DNA of 64,000 nucleotides from Chitinophaga pinensis (GCA_945907065.1 CAMDSC010000010.1:1-64000), one strand, 5' to 3'. Positions 16,750 through 26,996 are shown, counted from the stretch's first letter. Program-made: numbers and translations. Notes: a model not told the origin generated them from the letters alone.

Positions 16750-18081
16750 TTATTTACTAAACCATGTCTGGAAAATATCATTACCAAAGATAAATACCAT
16801 CAGAGCCAATAATATAAACATACCGATAAGTTGCATCACATACATAAATTTTTCGGGCAACGGGCGGCGAATAACCATTTCTATTAACAAGAATACAACG
16901 TGACCGCCATCTAATGCGGGTATTGGCAACAAATTCATAAAAGCTAATACAATAGATATCATAGCTGTGAAACCCCAAAAGCGGTACCAATCCCAAGTTT
17001 CACCAAACAGTTTACCAATTTGAATTGGGCCGGCCAATGATTTACGAGGATCCATTTCTCCCTTAAACATTTTTCCGAAAGCTGTAATTTGGGTAGATAT
17101 TAACTCTTTTGAACGATTTGCACCTTCAGGAACTGCTTCGAGTAATGAATAATGTTCAGTTTTTGCCCAAGATTCGTATTCATACAAATCTGGATTAAAT
17201 CCTACGATCAGTTCTTTTCCAATAGATATTTGCTTTATAAGCGTATCTTTTCCTCTTAGGATTACAAATTCCTGAGTTGTATTAATTTTTAAGGACTGCC
17301 TAATTTCATGAAAATAGGTAATTGGTTTATTGTCAATAGTTATAATGTAATCTCCTTTTCTAAGATCAGATTTAGAAGCCGGTGTATTAGGACCAATATT
17401 TCCTAGTCTAAACTTCATTCTTTCCTCTATAAAACCACTGTCTTTGCCAAGTTTGGTATATAGGTCGGCAAAATTATCAGGAAGTGTTAAAGTTAAATTT
17501 TCGCCGTTTCTATTGATAACATATTGAGTTCCGTTTTGAAGAATTGCATCTGGATTTTTAGCTTCATAAAATTTATCAATCGATTTTCCATTAACAGTTA
17601 CAATATTATCTCCGTCCAAAAATCCAACCTTTTTGCCCAAGGGCAAAGCATGAATTCCGTATTTAACATTGGCATTTGGCAAATATTGATCGCCATAATA
17701 AACCAAAGACAATGACATGATTAAAATACCCAAAATAGCATTAACAGTAACACCTCCAAGCATTACAATCAAACGCTGCCAAGCTGGTTTACTTCTAAAT
17801 TCCCACGATTGAGGTGGGGTGTTCATTTGCTCTTTATCAAGCGATTCATCCACCATACCTGCTATTTTTACATACCCCCCCAAAGGCAACCAACCTATTC
17901 CATATTCGGTATCTCCTTTTTTAAAGCTAAAAAGTTTTAAACCCCATGCATCAAAGAAAAGATAGAATTTTTCGACACGAATTCCAAAAGCACGAGCCGC
18001 CCAAAAGTGACCCATTTCGTGTAATGTGATTAAAATTGCAAGAGCCAATACAACTTGGCCAATCATTGTTAGTACACCCAT
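16750..18081 (-). CDS. rseP: RIP metalloprotease RseP (site-2 protease)
   Basis: This 443-residue inner-membrane zinc protease has HEMGH at residues 21-25 in the first membrane helix, an internal PDZ region (GNIGPNTPASKSDLRKGD and the following), and the second metal-binding site LPIPALDGGHV near residue 385. RseP-type enzymes cleave anti-sigma factors or signal-peptide remnants within the membrane. It is followed on the same strand by hscB after about 70 bases. A TAATTTCG sequence resembling a -7 element is just upstream. Confidence 0.94.
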   Translation of the reverse strand: MGVLTMIGQVVLALAILITLHEMGHFWAARAFGIRVEKFYLFFDAWGLKLFSFKKGDTEYGIGWLPLGGYVKIAGMVDESLDKEQMNTPPQSWEFRSKPAWQRLIVMLGGVTVNAILGILIMSLSLVYYGDQYLPNANVKYGIHALPLGKKVGFLDGDNIVTVNGKSIDKFYEAKNPDAILQNGTQYVINRNGENLTLTLPDNFADLYTKLGKDSGFIEERMKFRLGNIGPNTPASKSDLRKGDYIITIDNKPITYFHEIRQSLKINTTQEFVILRGKDTLIKQISIGKELIVGFNPDLYEYESWAKTEHYSLLEAVPEGANRSKELISTQITAFGKMFKGEMDPRKSLAGPIQIGKLFGETWDWYRFWGFTAMISIVLAFMNLLPIPALDGGHVVFLLIEMVIRRPLPEKFMYVMQLIGMFILLALMVFIFGNDIFQTWFSK

Positions 18082-18106
18082 TTTTAAATATAAGTCGCGA
18101 AATTAA

Positions 18107-18148
18107 GGAATTAGAAATTAGAAATTGGAAATTAGAAATTGAGAATTG
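18107..18148. repeat. Low-complexity ggaaattagaaatt repeat
   Basis: Between valS and rseP the sequence repeats gaaattagaaattgg-like units about four times, with drift. It is noncoding in every frame and belongs to the same style of spacer as 14504-14537 (the complement of similar words). Confidence 0.55.
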
Positions 18149-18204
18149 ACCAATAGGGTAATTTTTATCGTTAAAATTTTTTAGAGAGCCGATGCTTCGG
18201 GTCT

Positions 18205-20817
18205 CTATGAAAACAATTGCTTCCGTAATGTTTCAATCTTACTTTCAGCATCAGCCTTTTTTTGAAGTTCTTTTTCTACCAAATCAGGTTTTGCATTAGC
18301 CATAAATTTTTCATTGGTCAATTTTGCTTCCACTGATTTTAAAAAACCTGTGAGATAATCTATTTCCTTTTCTAGTTCTGAATTATCGACTTGTTTCATT
18401 TCCCAACCAATGTATTCAATACTTACTTCATCTTTCCCCACAAGGCCTTTTAATCCTTTATCATTTTTACCAAAGGTTAAAGATTCAACATTTGAAAGCT
18501 TTTTAATTATCCCTTCAAAGGATTTATAAACTCCAAGATTATTTGTTGAAATACTAACTTTAGCTGCAAGCTTTGGTGAAATACCATTTTCATTGCGTTT
18601 GTTTCGTATTAAAGCTATTAATTCAAAAGCCGCATCGTTTTCAACCTCTTTTAAATCAGCAGGAGTAGGCCAAGATGTATTATTTATAAAGGAATTTGAA
18701 TCACCTAGCAATCCATGTCTTATTTCCTCAGAAATAAAAGGCATAAATGGGTGAAGCAATTGCATCAATCGCTCAAATACTAATTTTACCTGAACCAAAG
18801 CTTCACTATAAATAGGTTCACCGTAAGGTGGTTTCATCATTTCTAAATACCATGAACAGAAATCATCCCAAATTAGTTTATAAATTGCCATCAAAGCATC
18901 CGACAAACGAAATTTATCAAAGTGTTCATTTATTTCAACAATGGCTTTATTCAGCCTTGATTCCATCCAATCCTGAGTGATGGATGTGTAATTTTTGTAA
19001 TATTCGGTTGCAGTTTCTGTAGTTTCCCAACCCATTACCAATCTGTATGCATTCCATATTTTATTGCAAAAATTGCGGCCTTGCTCTACCTGACTCATGT
19101 CGAACAAAATATCATTTCCGGCTGGCGAGCAAAGCAAACTTCCCATCCTTACAGCATCAGCCCCATAATCATCCATCATCAGCAATGGGTCAGGACTATT
19201 ACCAAGGGATTTGGACATTTTACGTCTTAATTTATCCCTAACAATTCCTGTATAATAAACATTACTAAACGGTTTTTGTCCTCTGTATTCATAGCCTGAC
19301 ATAATCATACGGGCTACCCAAAAGAACATAATTTCAGGAGCTGTTACCAAATCATTGGTAGGGTAATAATAATTTATATCGGCATTTTTTGGGTCTTTAA
19401 AACCATCAAAAACCGAAATAGGCCAAAGCCAGGATGAGAACCATGTATCAAGAACATCTTCGTCTTGAGATAAGTGCTGAACTGTTGAATTATTGAACTG
19501 TTTTCTATAAACCTCTAAAGCTTCTTCGTGGGTTTTAGCTACAACTGTATTTCCTTGTTCATCATACCAAGCTGGTATTCTTTGACCCCACCAAAGTTGA
19601 CGGCTTATGCACCAATCCTTGATATTAGTAATCCAATGGTTGTATGTATTTTTAAGTTTAGGAGGATAAAAATTGATTTCATCGTTCATCACGCTATCCA
19701 AAACCTCAGGATTGCGTGCCATGTATTTTTTCATGTCCACAAACCATTGCTTAGAAATACGAGGTTCAATAACAGCATCTGTTCTTTCGCTATAACCTAC
19801 TTTGTTTTTTATAGCTTCTTCCTTTTCTAAATGGCCTGATTCAGCCAAGTCTTTAGCTATTTGCTTGCGAACTGCAAAACGATCCATGCCTATATAAAAT
19901 CCAGCTGCATCACTCATCGTTCCGTCTTCGTTAAAACAATCTATAGCTGGCACATTGTGCTTTATCCCTAAATTGTAGTCATTAATATCATGAGCAGGTG
20001 TAATTTTTAAAACACCTGTTCCAAATTCAGCATCTACATACTCATCAAAGATTACAGGCACTTCGCGGTTTACAATAGGAACAATAACTGTTTTACCAAT
20101 AAATTTTTTATACCTTTCATCGTTAGGGTTGGCACAAACTGCAGTATCCCCTAGCAATGTTTCAGGACGGGTGGTGGCTACCATGATATAATTATCAGAA
20201 TTAGGTACAAAATATTTTATGTAATACAGTTTTGAATCTACTTCTTTATAAATTACTTCTTCGTCACTCACGGCTGTCTTTCCTGCCGGATCCCAGTTTA
20301 CCATTCTGCTTCCACGATAAATCAACCCTTTGTTGTGCAAATCAATAAACACGTCAATTACGGATTCCGAAAGACTTAGCTCCATAGTAAAACGGGTTCT
20401 GTCCCAATCGCAACTGCAGCCTAATTTTTTAAGTTGTTCCAATATTATCCCCCCGTACTTTTCTTTCCATTCCCAGGCATAGCCCAAAAATTCATCACGG
20501 CTAATATCTTTCTTATTTATGCCTTTTTCCTTTAGCATGGCCACCACTTTGGCTTCTGTAGCTATACTGGCATGGTCTGTTCCGGGCACCCAACAAGCAT
20601 TTTTTCCCACCATTCTTGCATGCCTAACCAACACATCTTGTATCGTATTATTGAGCATGTGGCCCATGTGCAATACCCCCGTAACATTGGGCGGAGGAAT
20701 GACGATGGTATAAGGTTCACGATTATCTGGAACACTGCGAAACAGTTTGTTGTCCAACCAAAGTTTATACCATTTGGTTTCAATGTCTTTGGGCGAATAT
20801 TTAGAAGAAATTTCCAT
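18205..20817 (-). CDS. valS: Valine--tRNA ligase
   Basis: This 870-residue class Ia synthetase charges tRNA-Val. The HIGH motif is HMGH in VTGVLHMGHMLNN (about residue 50), the editing domain contains VATTRPETLLGDTAVC, and the KMSKS loop is RRKMSKSLGNSPDP near residue 525. The anticodon-binding domain follows and the C-terminal segment (EKEIDYLTGFLKSVEAKL) is the ValS-specific coiled coil. Length is normal. It is not in an obvious operon. Confidence 0.96.
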   Translation of the reverse strand: MEISSKYSPKDIETKWYKLWLDNKLFRSVPDNREPYTIVIPPPNVTGVLHMGHMLNNTIQDVLVRHARMVGKNACWVPGTDHASIATEAKVVAMLKEKGINKKDISRDEFLGYAWEWKEKYGGIILEQLKKLGCSCDWDRTRFTMELSLSESVIDVFIDLHNKGLIYRGSRMVNWDPAGKTAVSDEEVIYKEVDSKLYYIKYFVPNSDNYIMVATTRPETLLGDTAVCANPNDERYKKFIGKTVIVPIVNREVPVIFDEYVDAEFGTGVLKITPAHDINDYNLGIKHNVPAIDCFNEDGTMSDAAGFYIGMDRFAVRKQIAKDLAESGHLEKEEAIKNKVGYSERTDAVIEPRISKQWFVDMKKYMARNPEVLDSVMNDEINFYPPKLKNTYNHWITNIKDWCISRQLWWGQRIPAWYDEQGNTVVAKTHEEALEVYRKQFNNSTVQHLSQDEDVLDTWFSSWLWPISVFDGFKDPKNADINYYYPTNDLVTAPEIMFFWVARMIMSGYEYRGQKPFSNVYYTGIVRDKLRRKMSKSLGNSPDPLLMMDDYGADAVRMGSLLCSPAGNDILFDMSQVEQGRNFCNKIWNAYRLVMGWETTETATEYYKNYTSITQDWMESRLNKAIVEINEHFDKFRLSDALMAIYKLIWDDFCSWYLEMMKPPYGEPIYSEALVQVKLVFERLMQLLHPFMPFISEEIRHGLLGDSNSFINNTSWPTPADLKEVENDAAFELIALIRNKRNENGISPKLAAKVSISTNNLGVYKSFEGIIKKLSNVESLTFGKNDKGLKGLVGKDEVSIEYIGWEMKQVDNSELEKEIDYLTGFLKSVEAKLTNEKFMANAKPDLVEKELQKKADAESKIETLRKQLFS

Positions 20818-20831
20818 GTATTAGTAATCTG

Positions 20832-20863
20832 CGAAATTAAGAATAATGGAGGGGTGTTGCAAA
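20832..20863 (-). promoter_or_regulatory. Probable valS promoter
   Basis: On the minus strand TTTG (20863-20860) is followed after 20 bases by TAATTTCG (20839-20832), close to TTTG-N19-21-TAnnTTTG with one mismatch, and the ATG is 15 bases further. Confidence 0.5.
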
Positions 20864-20980
20864 GGTGCTGAAATACAAAGTTTTTAGAAGTTTTTAAAAA
20901 AATAGCTTAATCCACATTTTTATAAAAATCTCTTAAATATCATTTTTAGTTATTATGTTTGAAATTTAAACGAAACCACA

Positions 20981-21259
20981 ATGAAGAATAAGGGACTTAT
21001 TATAACAACAATTGCTTTCTTCCTATATGTAAATACGAAACAATATTGGATTGGCAAAACTGAACCTTTTGGATTTCCGATTATTCTAATCGGTGCTATT
21101 ACTCTTTTGGGACTTGTTATTGCACTTACCAGACAAATTTATCTTACAACAAAAGAAAAGGGGTCTGATAGGAGTAGGATTTTAATTTTAGGGTTATTGG
21201 CAATTGTAGTAGCCTTGACATTTTGCAGACCAGCAGGACTTATTGACTTTGGATTGTAA
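20981..21259 (+). CDS. Small membrane protein of unknown function
   Basis: I do not recognise this 92-residue protein. It has three hydrophobic segments: near residues 5-17, 31-50 and 69-85, the first short and the others strong enough to span a membrane. The linker QIYLTTKEKGSDRSR is basic and probably cytoplasmic. It is an isolated gene between valS and rnhA, divergent from valS, so context gives no clue. Confidence 0.6.
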   Translation: MKNKGLIITTIAFFLYVNTKQYWIGKTEPFGFPIILIGAITLLGLVIALTRQIYLTTKEKGSDRSRILILGLLAIVVALTFCRPAGLIDFGL

Positions 21260-21315
21260 AACATAAATTGGTCATCCCATTTTTTAGGTTGTATTTTTTC
21301 TTTCTTTGCCTATAC

Positions 21316-21792
21316 CTAAACCAAACCTTTATCCTCTTTAATACTCTCCTCATACCCTTTATCAATCAATAATCCTCCGCCATCGGCAGCTTCGGTAGCC
21401 AATACATCACATCGTTCATTCATAGGATTTCCGGCATGGCCTTTTACCCAATGAAATTTTATAACATGCTTGTTATATAAAGTTATAATTGGCCGCCACA
21501 AATCCGGATTTTTGATATTTTTAAAGCCTTTTTTTTGCCAACCGTAAACCCAGTTTTTTTCAAAAGCATCCATCACATATTTGCTGTCAGTATAAATATC
21601 AATTACTAAATCATCTTTTGTTAGGGCTTCTAAAGCCACTTTTAAAGCCATCAATTCCATACGGTTGTTAGTTGTTAACCGATAGCCGCCACTCAATTCT
21701 TTGCAGTGCTGACCAAACATCAATACCGATCCATATCCTCCTTTTCCCGGATTACCTCGGGCTGCCCCATCTGTATAAATTGTTACTTTCAA
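21316..21792 (-). CDS. rnhA: Ribonuclease HI
   Basis: RNase HI degrades RNA in RNA-DNA hybrids. The catalytic acidic residues lie in TIYTDGAARGNPG, MELMALKVAL, IYTDSKYV and RCDVLATEAA, with GYGSVLM and HWVKGHAGNP also typical. The track starts at a TTG at 21804, but that TTG sits inside a promoter-like TAATATTG sequence. I prefer the TTG at 21792, giving MKVTIYTDG, 158 residues, which matches the usual RNase HI start. Length and motifs are complete. Confidence 0.92.
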   Translation of the reverse strand: MKVTIYTDGAARGNPGKGGYGSVLMFGQHCKELSGGYRLTTNNRMELMALKVALEALTKDDLVIDIYTDSKYVMDAFEKNWVYGWQKKGFKNIKNPDLWRPIITLYNKHVIKFHWVKGHAGNPMNERCDVLATEAADGGGLLIDKGYEESIKEDKGLV

Positions 21793-21863
21793 AACGTGGT
21801 GCAATATTATATCAATTATTTAATGCATCTATTGTAAAAATATATCCCTTTATCAAATTACTC

Positions 21864-21894
21864 TTTGTAAAAAATTATTTTTAATGTAGGTTTG
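21864..21894 (+). promoter_or_regulatory. TonB-receptor promoter (-33/-7)
   Basis: TTTG (21864-21867), a 19-base spacer and TAGGTTTG (21887-21894) fit the Bacteroidota housekeeping consensus exactly. The ATG is at 21905, so the leader is only about five bases. Confidence 0.75.
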
Positions 21895-21904
21895 GACTTC
21901 AATT

Positions 21905-24232
21905 ATGAGTAAAAGACTCTACCCTTTATTTTTATTACTAATATTATCAATTCCTGCATTTTCTCAATACGATTATCGTCTGTTTGGTTATATAACAGAC
22001 AAACAAACAGGCGAACCACTAGTAGGAGCAAGGATTAACCTTCCCGATTGGCAAACAGAAACGTATTCTAATAATTTTGGATATTTCAGTATTTCGGTTC
22101 CACCGCAGGATTTTTTTGTTGAATACAGTTTTGGAGGATTCAAAACCAAAATTGATTCGGTATACATCGATGCAGATATACAAGTAGATGTTAAGATGCA
22201 AAAAATACCGGTGGACGAATCGCAAATTAATGATGTTAAAAAATCTCAGAGCGATATCACCAATCCCATTAGTGGAAAAATAGATGTACCAACCGGTTTA
22301 TTAAAAGAATTGCCGTATTTATTATCAGAGCCAGACTTGATTAAAGGGTTACAAAGTTTACCTGGCATCACTGCCGGTAATGAATTTGGGAGTAATTTAT
22401 ATATAAGAGGAGGAGGGGCTGATCAAAACCTGACCTTATTGGATGGAGTTCCTGTGTATAATGGAACTCATATATTTGGATTATTCTCTATTTTTCAGCC
22501 TGATATTACCAATTCCATACAAGTGTATAAAGCCGGTTTCCCGGCCCGCTATGGCGGAAGAGTAAGTTCAGTTGTAGATATTACTTCTAACGAAGGTACT
22601 CTTAAAGAGCATTACGGTAGGGCTTCAATGGGGTTACTTATTGCCAAGTTATCTATTCACGGGCCATTGGGAATGAAAGATAAAACAACCTATTCTTTTG
22701 GATTAAGAAGAACGTATTGGGACGCATTGAGTCTTTTTCAAGCCAATGGTAGTAATCTAAACATACCTGTTGTTTCTGATTATAACTTGAAAATTAAACA
22801 TAAGCTTACTAAATATGATAATCTAATTTTCTCAGCATATTATGGGCGAGATAAATATCCTTTTGACTTATCAGATTCTTTAACTCAGGTGAAATTAAAC
22901 ATTCAATACGGAAATGCATCTTCAATCCTTCGATGGAATCATATTTTTAACCCTAAGTTATTTTCTAATTTATCTGTGGGTGCTACCCGATACAAAGTGA
23001 ATTATAACATTACTGAAACCTATTTCGATTCATTATCCAATAAAAATAAAACATCAAAATATGATTACATAAATGGAATTTCAGATATTGCTGTAAATGC
23101 TGAATTTGAGTACAGTTTGAATAATTCTCATTACATGCATTTTGGCATTCAAAATACAAACCATTTTATAAATCCAGGCTACAGTGAAATAACAAACTCT
23201 GATAATTCTACCCCAACTTTAAGTGGTAAAAAAACACCTTCATTTAATCCAGAAATAGCAGCCTATATTGAAGATGATTACAAAATTTCAGACCGAATTA
23301 AAGTAAATGCCGGTTTAAGAGCCGTTTATTTTACCAATAAAGATTATAATTATTCCCCTTTCTTTTTGGAGCCACGTATTTCAGGTCGTTATATTCTTAA
23401 TCCTGAATTGGCCTTAAAAGCCTCATATGCCCGCATGCATCAAACGGTATTTTTGCTTACGAATTCTGGAATAGGATTACCTTTTAATTTTTGGGTTCCG
23501 GCTACTCAAAAAATTCCAGCTCAGCAATCTGACCAAATTAATATTGGAATAGCTAAAGAACTAAAAGATGGTTATAGCTTATCTATAGATATCTATTATA
23601 AAAATATTAAAAATGTATTGTTTGCTAAAGAAGACCCTCAGTTTTTTGACAATGCTCAGGATTGGCAAAAAATATTAGAAACCGGCAAGGCTAATAATTA
23701 TGGGCTAGAAATGCTCATAAATAAACGTACAGGCTACCTTACAGGTTGGTTAGGTTACACATTTGCGTTTGCCAACCATCAATTTGATAACTTAAATCTT
23801 GGAAGATCTTTCGAGTTTTCATACAACCGCCGCAACACTATAAATTTAGTAATGAATTACCGACTTACTGAATGGAACTCATTGTTCATGAATCTTACTT
23901 TGGCTTCAGGGCGACATTTTACAATACCGGGCGGCAAATATTTAGACATTGACGGTAATGTAATTTTAGATTACAGTTCGCTTAATAATTATAAAGGTCC
24001 ATTTTTTCAAAGACTTGATTTGGGCTGCCTTTTCGAACGAAATAACAGCAACAGAATATTTGAGCAACAAGCCTTTTTAACCCTTTACAATACGTTATTA
24101 GCAAAAAATCCAATGAAAATTTATGCTGAATATGTTCCTAATAGCAATAATCCAAACAAAGGATCATATAAGCTAAAGCAAAATACTGTTCCTTTTTTCA
24201 TACCGGGTGTCACCTATATTTTAAGATTTTAA
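21905..24232 (+). CDS. TonB-dependent receptor with carboxypeptidase-like N-terminal domain
   Basis: This 775-residue outer-membrane protein has a signal peptide ending near PAFSQ, a CarboxypepD-reg-like domain (about 22-100; FGYITDKQTGEPLVGARI), a plug with LQSLPGITAGNEFGSNLYIRGGGADQNLTLLDGVPVYN, and a barrel ending in TYILRF, with a terminal Phe. It is shorter than SusC proteins and lacks a SusD partner; instead a DUF4249 lipoprotein gene follows after four bases. The cargo is unknown. Confidence 0.92.
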   Translation: MSKRLYPLFLLLILSIPAFSQYDYRLFGYITDKQTGEPLVGARINLPDWQTETYSNNFGYFSISVPPQDFFVEYSFGGFKTKIDSVYIDADIQVDVKMQKIPVDESQINDVKKSQSDITNPISGKIDVPTGLLKELPYLLSEPDLIKGLQSLPGITAGNEFGSNLYIRGGGADQNLTLLDGVPVYNGTHIFGLFSIFQPDITNSIQVYKAGFPARYGGRVSSVVDITSNEGTLKEHYGRASMGLLIAKLSIHGPLGMKDKTTYSFGLRRTYWDALSLFQANGSNLNIPVVSDYNLKIKHKLTKYDNLIFSAYYGRDKYPFDLSDSLTQVKLNIQYGNASSILRWNHIFNPKLFSNLSVGATRYKVNYNITETYFDSLSNKNKTSKYDYINGISDIAVNAEFEYSLNNSHYMHFGIQNTNHFINPGYSEITNSDNSTPTLSGKKTPSFNPEIAAYIEDDYKISDRIKVNAGLRAVYFTNKDYNYSPFFLEPRISGRYILNPELALKASYARMHQTVFLLTNSGIGLPFNFWVPATQKIPAQQSDQINIGIAKELKDGYSLSIDIYYKNIKNVLFAKEDPQFFDNAQDWQKILETGKANNYGLEMLINKRTGYLTGWLGYTFAFANHQFDNLNLGRSFEFSYNRRNTINLVMNYRLTEWNSLFMNLTLASGRHFTIPGGKYLDIDGNVILDYSSLNNYKGPFFQRLDLGCLFERNNSNRIFEQQAFLTLYNTLLAKNPMKIYAEYVPNSNNPNKGSYKLKQNTVPFFIPGVTYILRF

Positions 24233-24236
24233 AAAA

Positions 24237-25118
24237 ATGAAAAAAATTGTATTCATACTCTTTATTACCTCTATTTTAGGGGCGTGTACCGAAGAAATTC
24301 CTACAAGTACAATTGATAAATATTCAGAAAAACTGGTTGTCAACGAATATTTTAATAATATAGAACCTTTTACAATTCAAGTTTCAGTGAGCAAGGATGC
24401 CTATAAAGATGCAGATCCATATATTTTAACAGCTGCGGAAGCTAAAGTATCATTAACTGAAAATGGAGTAGCTATTCCATTATTATTTAATAGTTTTGAT
24501 CGAGTTTTTTATTCCAATTTAAAACCTCAACCTGGTAAAAATTACAATCTTTCAGTAACAGCTAATAATTTCGGATCAATTACTTCCAACGGTGCTTTGC
24601 CCAATAATATAGCCAGTAAAATTGTTAAATTAATTGAAAATGGCGGGTTAGATATGCAGGGAAATAAATCAGACCTATTGAAACTAACTTTTAAAGACGA
24701 TGCTAATACTAAAGACTATTATAAACTTAATTTTTTCTACTATAGCGAATTGATTGGTAAATTTAATGCTTTTGATTTTGAACTAAAGGATATTTTAACA
24801 GCTGTGAACACTATAAAGACACGCGATGGAGGATTTCTATTTAGTGATGAATCATTTAACGGTAAAGACAAAACATTTACCGCTGTTCCCCCTTTTGGGA
24901 TAGTAGCAGCAAATACTGGAGCCAAATATTTAATTCAAATCCAACGTCTTAATGATGATTTTTGGAAGTATAATACTTCTCTAGAGCAATATAGGGGAGG
25001 ATTTAGTGGAGGTTCGGGCTCTAATATTTTTGGAGGTGCTGTAATTGTATACTCCAATATTCATAATGGATTGGGAATATTTGCCGGTTCAAATATTGAA
25101 AGTGATACACTTAAATAA
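24237..25118 (+). CDS. DUF4249-type lipoprotein
   Basis: This 293-residue protein has a short signal peptide with lipobox ILGAC (Cys near residue 17) and a body starting with EKLVVNEYFNNIEPFTIQVSVSK, matching DUF4249 proteins of Bacteroidota. Such lipoproteins are usually encoded directly after a TonB receptor with a carboxypeptidase-like domain, as here with only four bases between. The function is inferred to be a surface partner of the receptor. Its stop lies three bases from that of the convergent permease gene. Confidence 0.85.
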   Translation: MKKIVFILFITSILGACTEEIPTSTIDKYSEKLVVNEYFNNIEPFTIQVSVSKDAYKDADPYILTAAEAKVSLTENGVAIPLLFNSFDRVFYSNLKPQPGKNYNLSVTANNFGSITSNGALPNNIASKIVKLIENGGLDMQGNKSDLLKLTFKDDANTKDYYKLNFFYYSELIGKFNAFDFELKDILTAVNTIKTRDGGFLFSDESFNGKDKTFTAVPPFGIVAANTGAKYLIQIQRLNDDFWKYNTSLEQYRGGFSGGSGSNIFGGAVIVYSNIHNGLGIFAGSNIESDTLK

Positions 25119-25121
25119 TTC

Positions 25122-26912
25122 TTATTTATTAGCAAGTTTACTGTGCTTGTAGCTGTAAATAAAATAAAAAATCAACCCTAATGTTAACCAAGCTATAAAC
25201 CATGCCCAATTGCTTTTACTCATTCCGGTTAATAAATAAAGGCAGGTAGAAACGCCCATTAGGGGAATTAAAGAGTATTTTTTAATATAAGTAAATATGC
25301 TGAGGATAATACAGATTAGCCAAAATGCAATTACAGAAATTTTGGGTGTTGCCAAATCCATAAATGAAGCCAAACCCTTGCTATAATCACTATTACTTGT
25401 GAAATCAAAATTAAAGATTTCAGTAAAGTAATCCTTATTAAAGAAACTAAAACATAGAGAAGTCAATATTACAAGTGACGGAAATATAACTTTTCCATTG
25501 ATATAAGGCATACTAAAACGACCTTTTCTTTTTTCAACTCTAGGCAAAAGCAAAACTCCTCCACACACCAATACAAATGCAAAGAGAGTAGCAATACTTG
25601 TAAAATCAAGAACAAAAGTTTTATCCGTAAATAAAATTGGTACACCAACTACCAATCCGGTAATAAGTGTTGCAAATGAAGGAGTTTTATATTTAGAATG
25701 GATTTTTTGAAATACCGGAGGCATCAATCCGTCGCGGCTCATGCTCATCCATATTCGTGGTTGCCCCATCTGAAATACTAATAAAACACTGGTCATTGCC
25801 ACCACAGCACAAATAGATACAAGTATCTGCATCCATCCAATATTTAAATTTTGTGGTTCAAAAATAAAGGCCAAAGGATCACCAACTCCGTCAAATTTTT
25901 TATAATGAACGGCACCTGTTAGAACCAAAGTAAGTAAAATATATACGATGGTGCAAATAACTAATGAATATATCATTCCACGCGGTAAATCGCGTTGTGG
26001 GTCTTTGCTTTCCTCGGCTAATACACTTACTGCATCAAACCCGATATATGCAAAAAAAACACCGCTAACGGCCATCATTATTCCACCAAAACCGTTTGGC
26101 ATAAATGATTTTATTCCTTCATCATTGGTTGGAGTCCAGTTGAAAGATAACCCATTTGAATAAATTAAATATCCACCAACTAAAATAACCAGAGTGACTA
26201 TAAATAACTTTAAGATAACCATTGCATTGCTAAAATTGCGACTTTCTTTTATCCCTCTGAACACTAAATAAGTTATCAAAATATTTATAATTAAAGCTGG
26301 TAAATCAAAAATCATCCTAATTTCACAGATAAGAGGAGCAGAGTTCCAGGCATTTAATAGTTCTGAATTTGCACCCCCGGTTTCAATAACTTTTTTAGCT
26401 TCTAAATAACTGCAGGTAAGGTAGTCGGGAATGTAAATATTTACTTTATGCATGAATGAAGTAAAGTAATCACTCCAGCTAAAGGCTACGTAAATATTTC
26501 CTATTGAATATTCCATTATCAATGCCCAACCAATTATCCAGGCAAAAAATTCACCAAAACTTGCATAAGCATAAGTATAAGCACTGCCTGCAACCGGTAT
26601 TCTACTGGCAAATTCTGAATAGCAATAGGCAGTAAAAGCGCAAGCAATTCCTGTAATTATAAATAGAATTACAACACCTGGGCCACCATTAAAAACTGCA
26701 CCTCCCAAACTACTAAAGCTTCCTGCCCCGATAATGGCTGCAATACCAAAAAAAGTAAGATCCCTAACTGTAAGTACTCGTTTCATTTTGTGCCTTGCAT
26801 GTGGCACAGCTTCCTGCAATCCATCTGATAGTCCACCCTGATTGGGGTTTTCATCGTCAAAGTCAATTTCGTTGGTAAAAGTTTTACGCCTAAATAAGCT
26901 AGAATAATTCAT
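25122..26912 (-). CDS. APC-family amino acid permease, CAT type
   Basis: This 596-residue inner-membrane protein has about 12-14 hydrophobic helices and the APC start motif LTFFGIAAIIGAGSFSSLGG (about residue 50). It also has AYCYSEFASRIPVAGSAYTYAYASFGEFFAW and ISVCAFVG-like regions (GIMMAVSGVFFAYIGFDAVSVLAEE). These place it among cationic amino acid transporter-type permeases; the substrate is unknown. It is monocistronic, with its own strong promoter and the desaturase terminator upstream. Confidence 0.9.
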   Translation of the reverse strand: MNYSSLFRRKTFTNEIDFDDENPNQGGLSDGLQEAVPHARHKMKRVLTVRDLTFFGIAAIIGAGSFSSLGGAVFNGGPGVVILFIITGIACAFTAYCYSEFASRIPVAGSAYTYAYASFGEFFAWIIGWALIMEYSIGNIYVAFSWSDYFTSFMHKVNIYIPDYLTCSYLEAKKVIETGGANSELLNAWNSAPLICEIRMIFDLPALIINILITYLVFRGIKESRNFSNAMVILKLFIVTLVILVGGYLIYSNGLSFNWTPTNDEGIKSFMPNGFGGIMMAVSGVFFAYIGFDAVSVLAEESKDPQRDLPRGMIYSLVICTIVYILLTLVLTGAVHYKKFDGVGDPLAFIFEPQNLNIGWMQILVSICAVVAMTSVLLVFQMGQPRIWMSMSRDGLMPPVFQKIHSKYKTPSFATLITGLVVGVPILFTDKTFVLDFTSIATLFAFVLVCGGVLLLPRVEKRKGRFSMPYINGKVIFPSLVILTSLCFSFFNKDYFTEIFNFDFTSNSDYSKGLASFMDLATPKISVIAFWLICIILSIFTYIKKYSLIPLMGVSTCLYLLTGMSKSNWAWFIAWLTLGLIFYFIYSYKHSKLANK

Positions 26913-26925
26913 AGTATGTTGCGGT

Positions 26926-26958
26926 CAAACCTACAATTTTTTTAAAATTTGAAACAAA
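26926..26958 (-). promoter_or_regulatory. Permease promoter (-33/-7)
   Basis: On the minus strand TTTG (26958-26955), 21 bases and TAGGTTTG (26933-26926) fit the Bacteroidota consensus. The ATG is 14 bases beyond the -7 box. Confidence 0.72.
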
Positions 26959-26996
26959 TTATTTTTAAATTTATAAATAGGGGAGTCCTAAATTTA

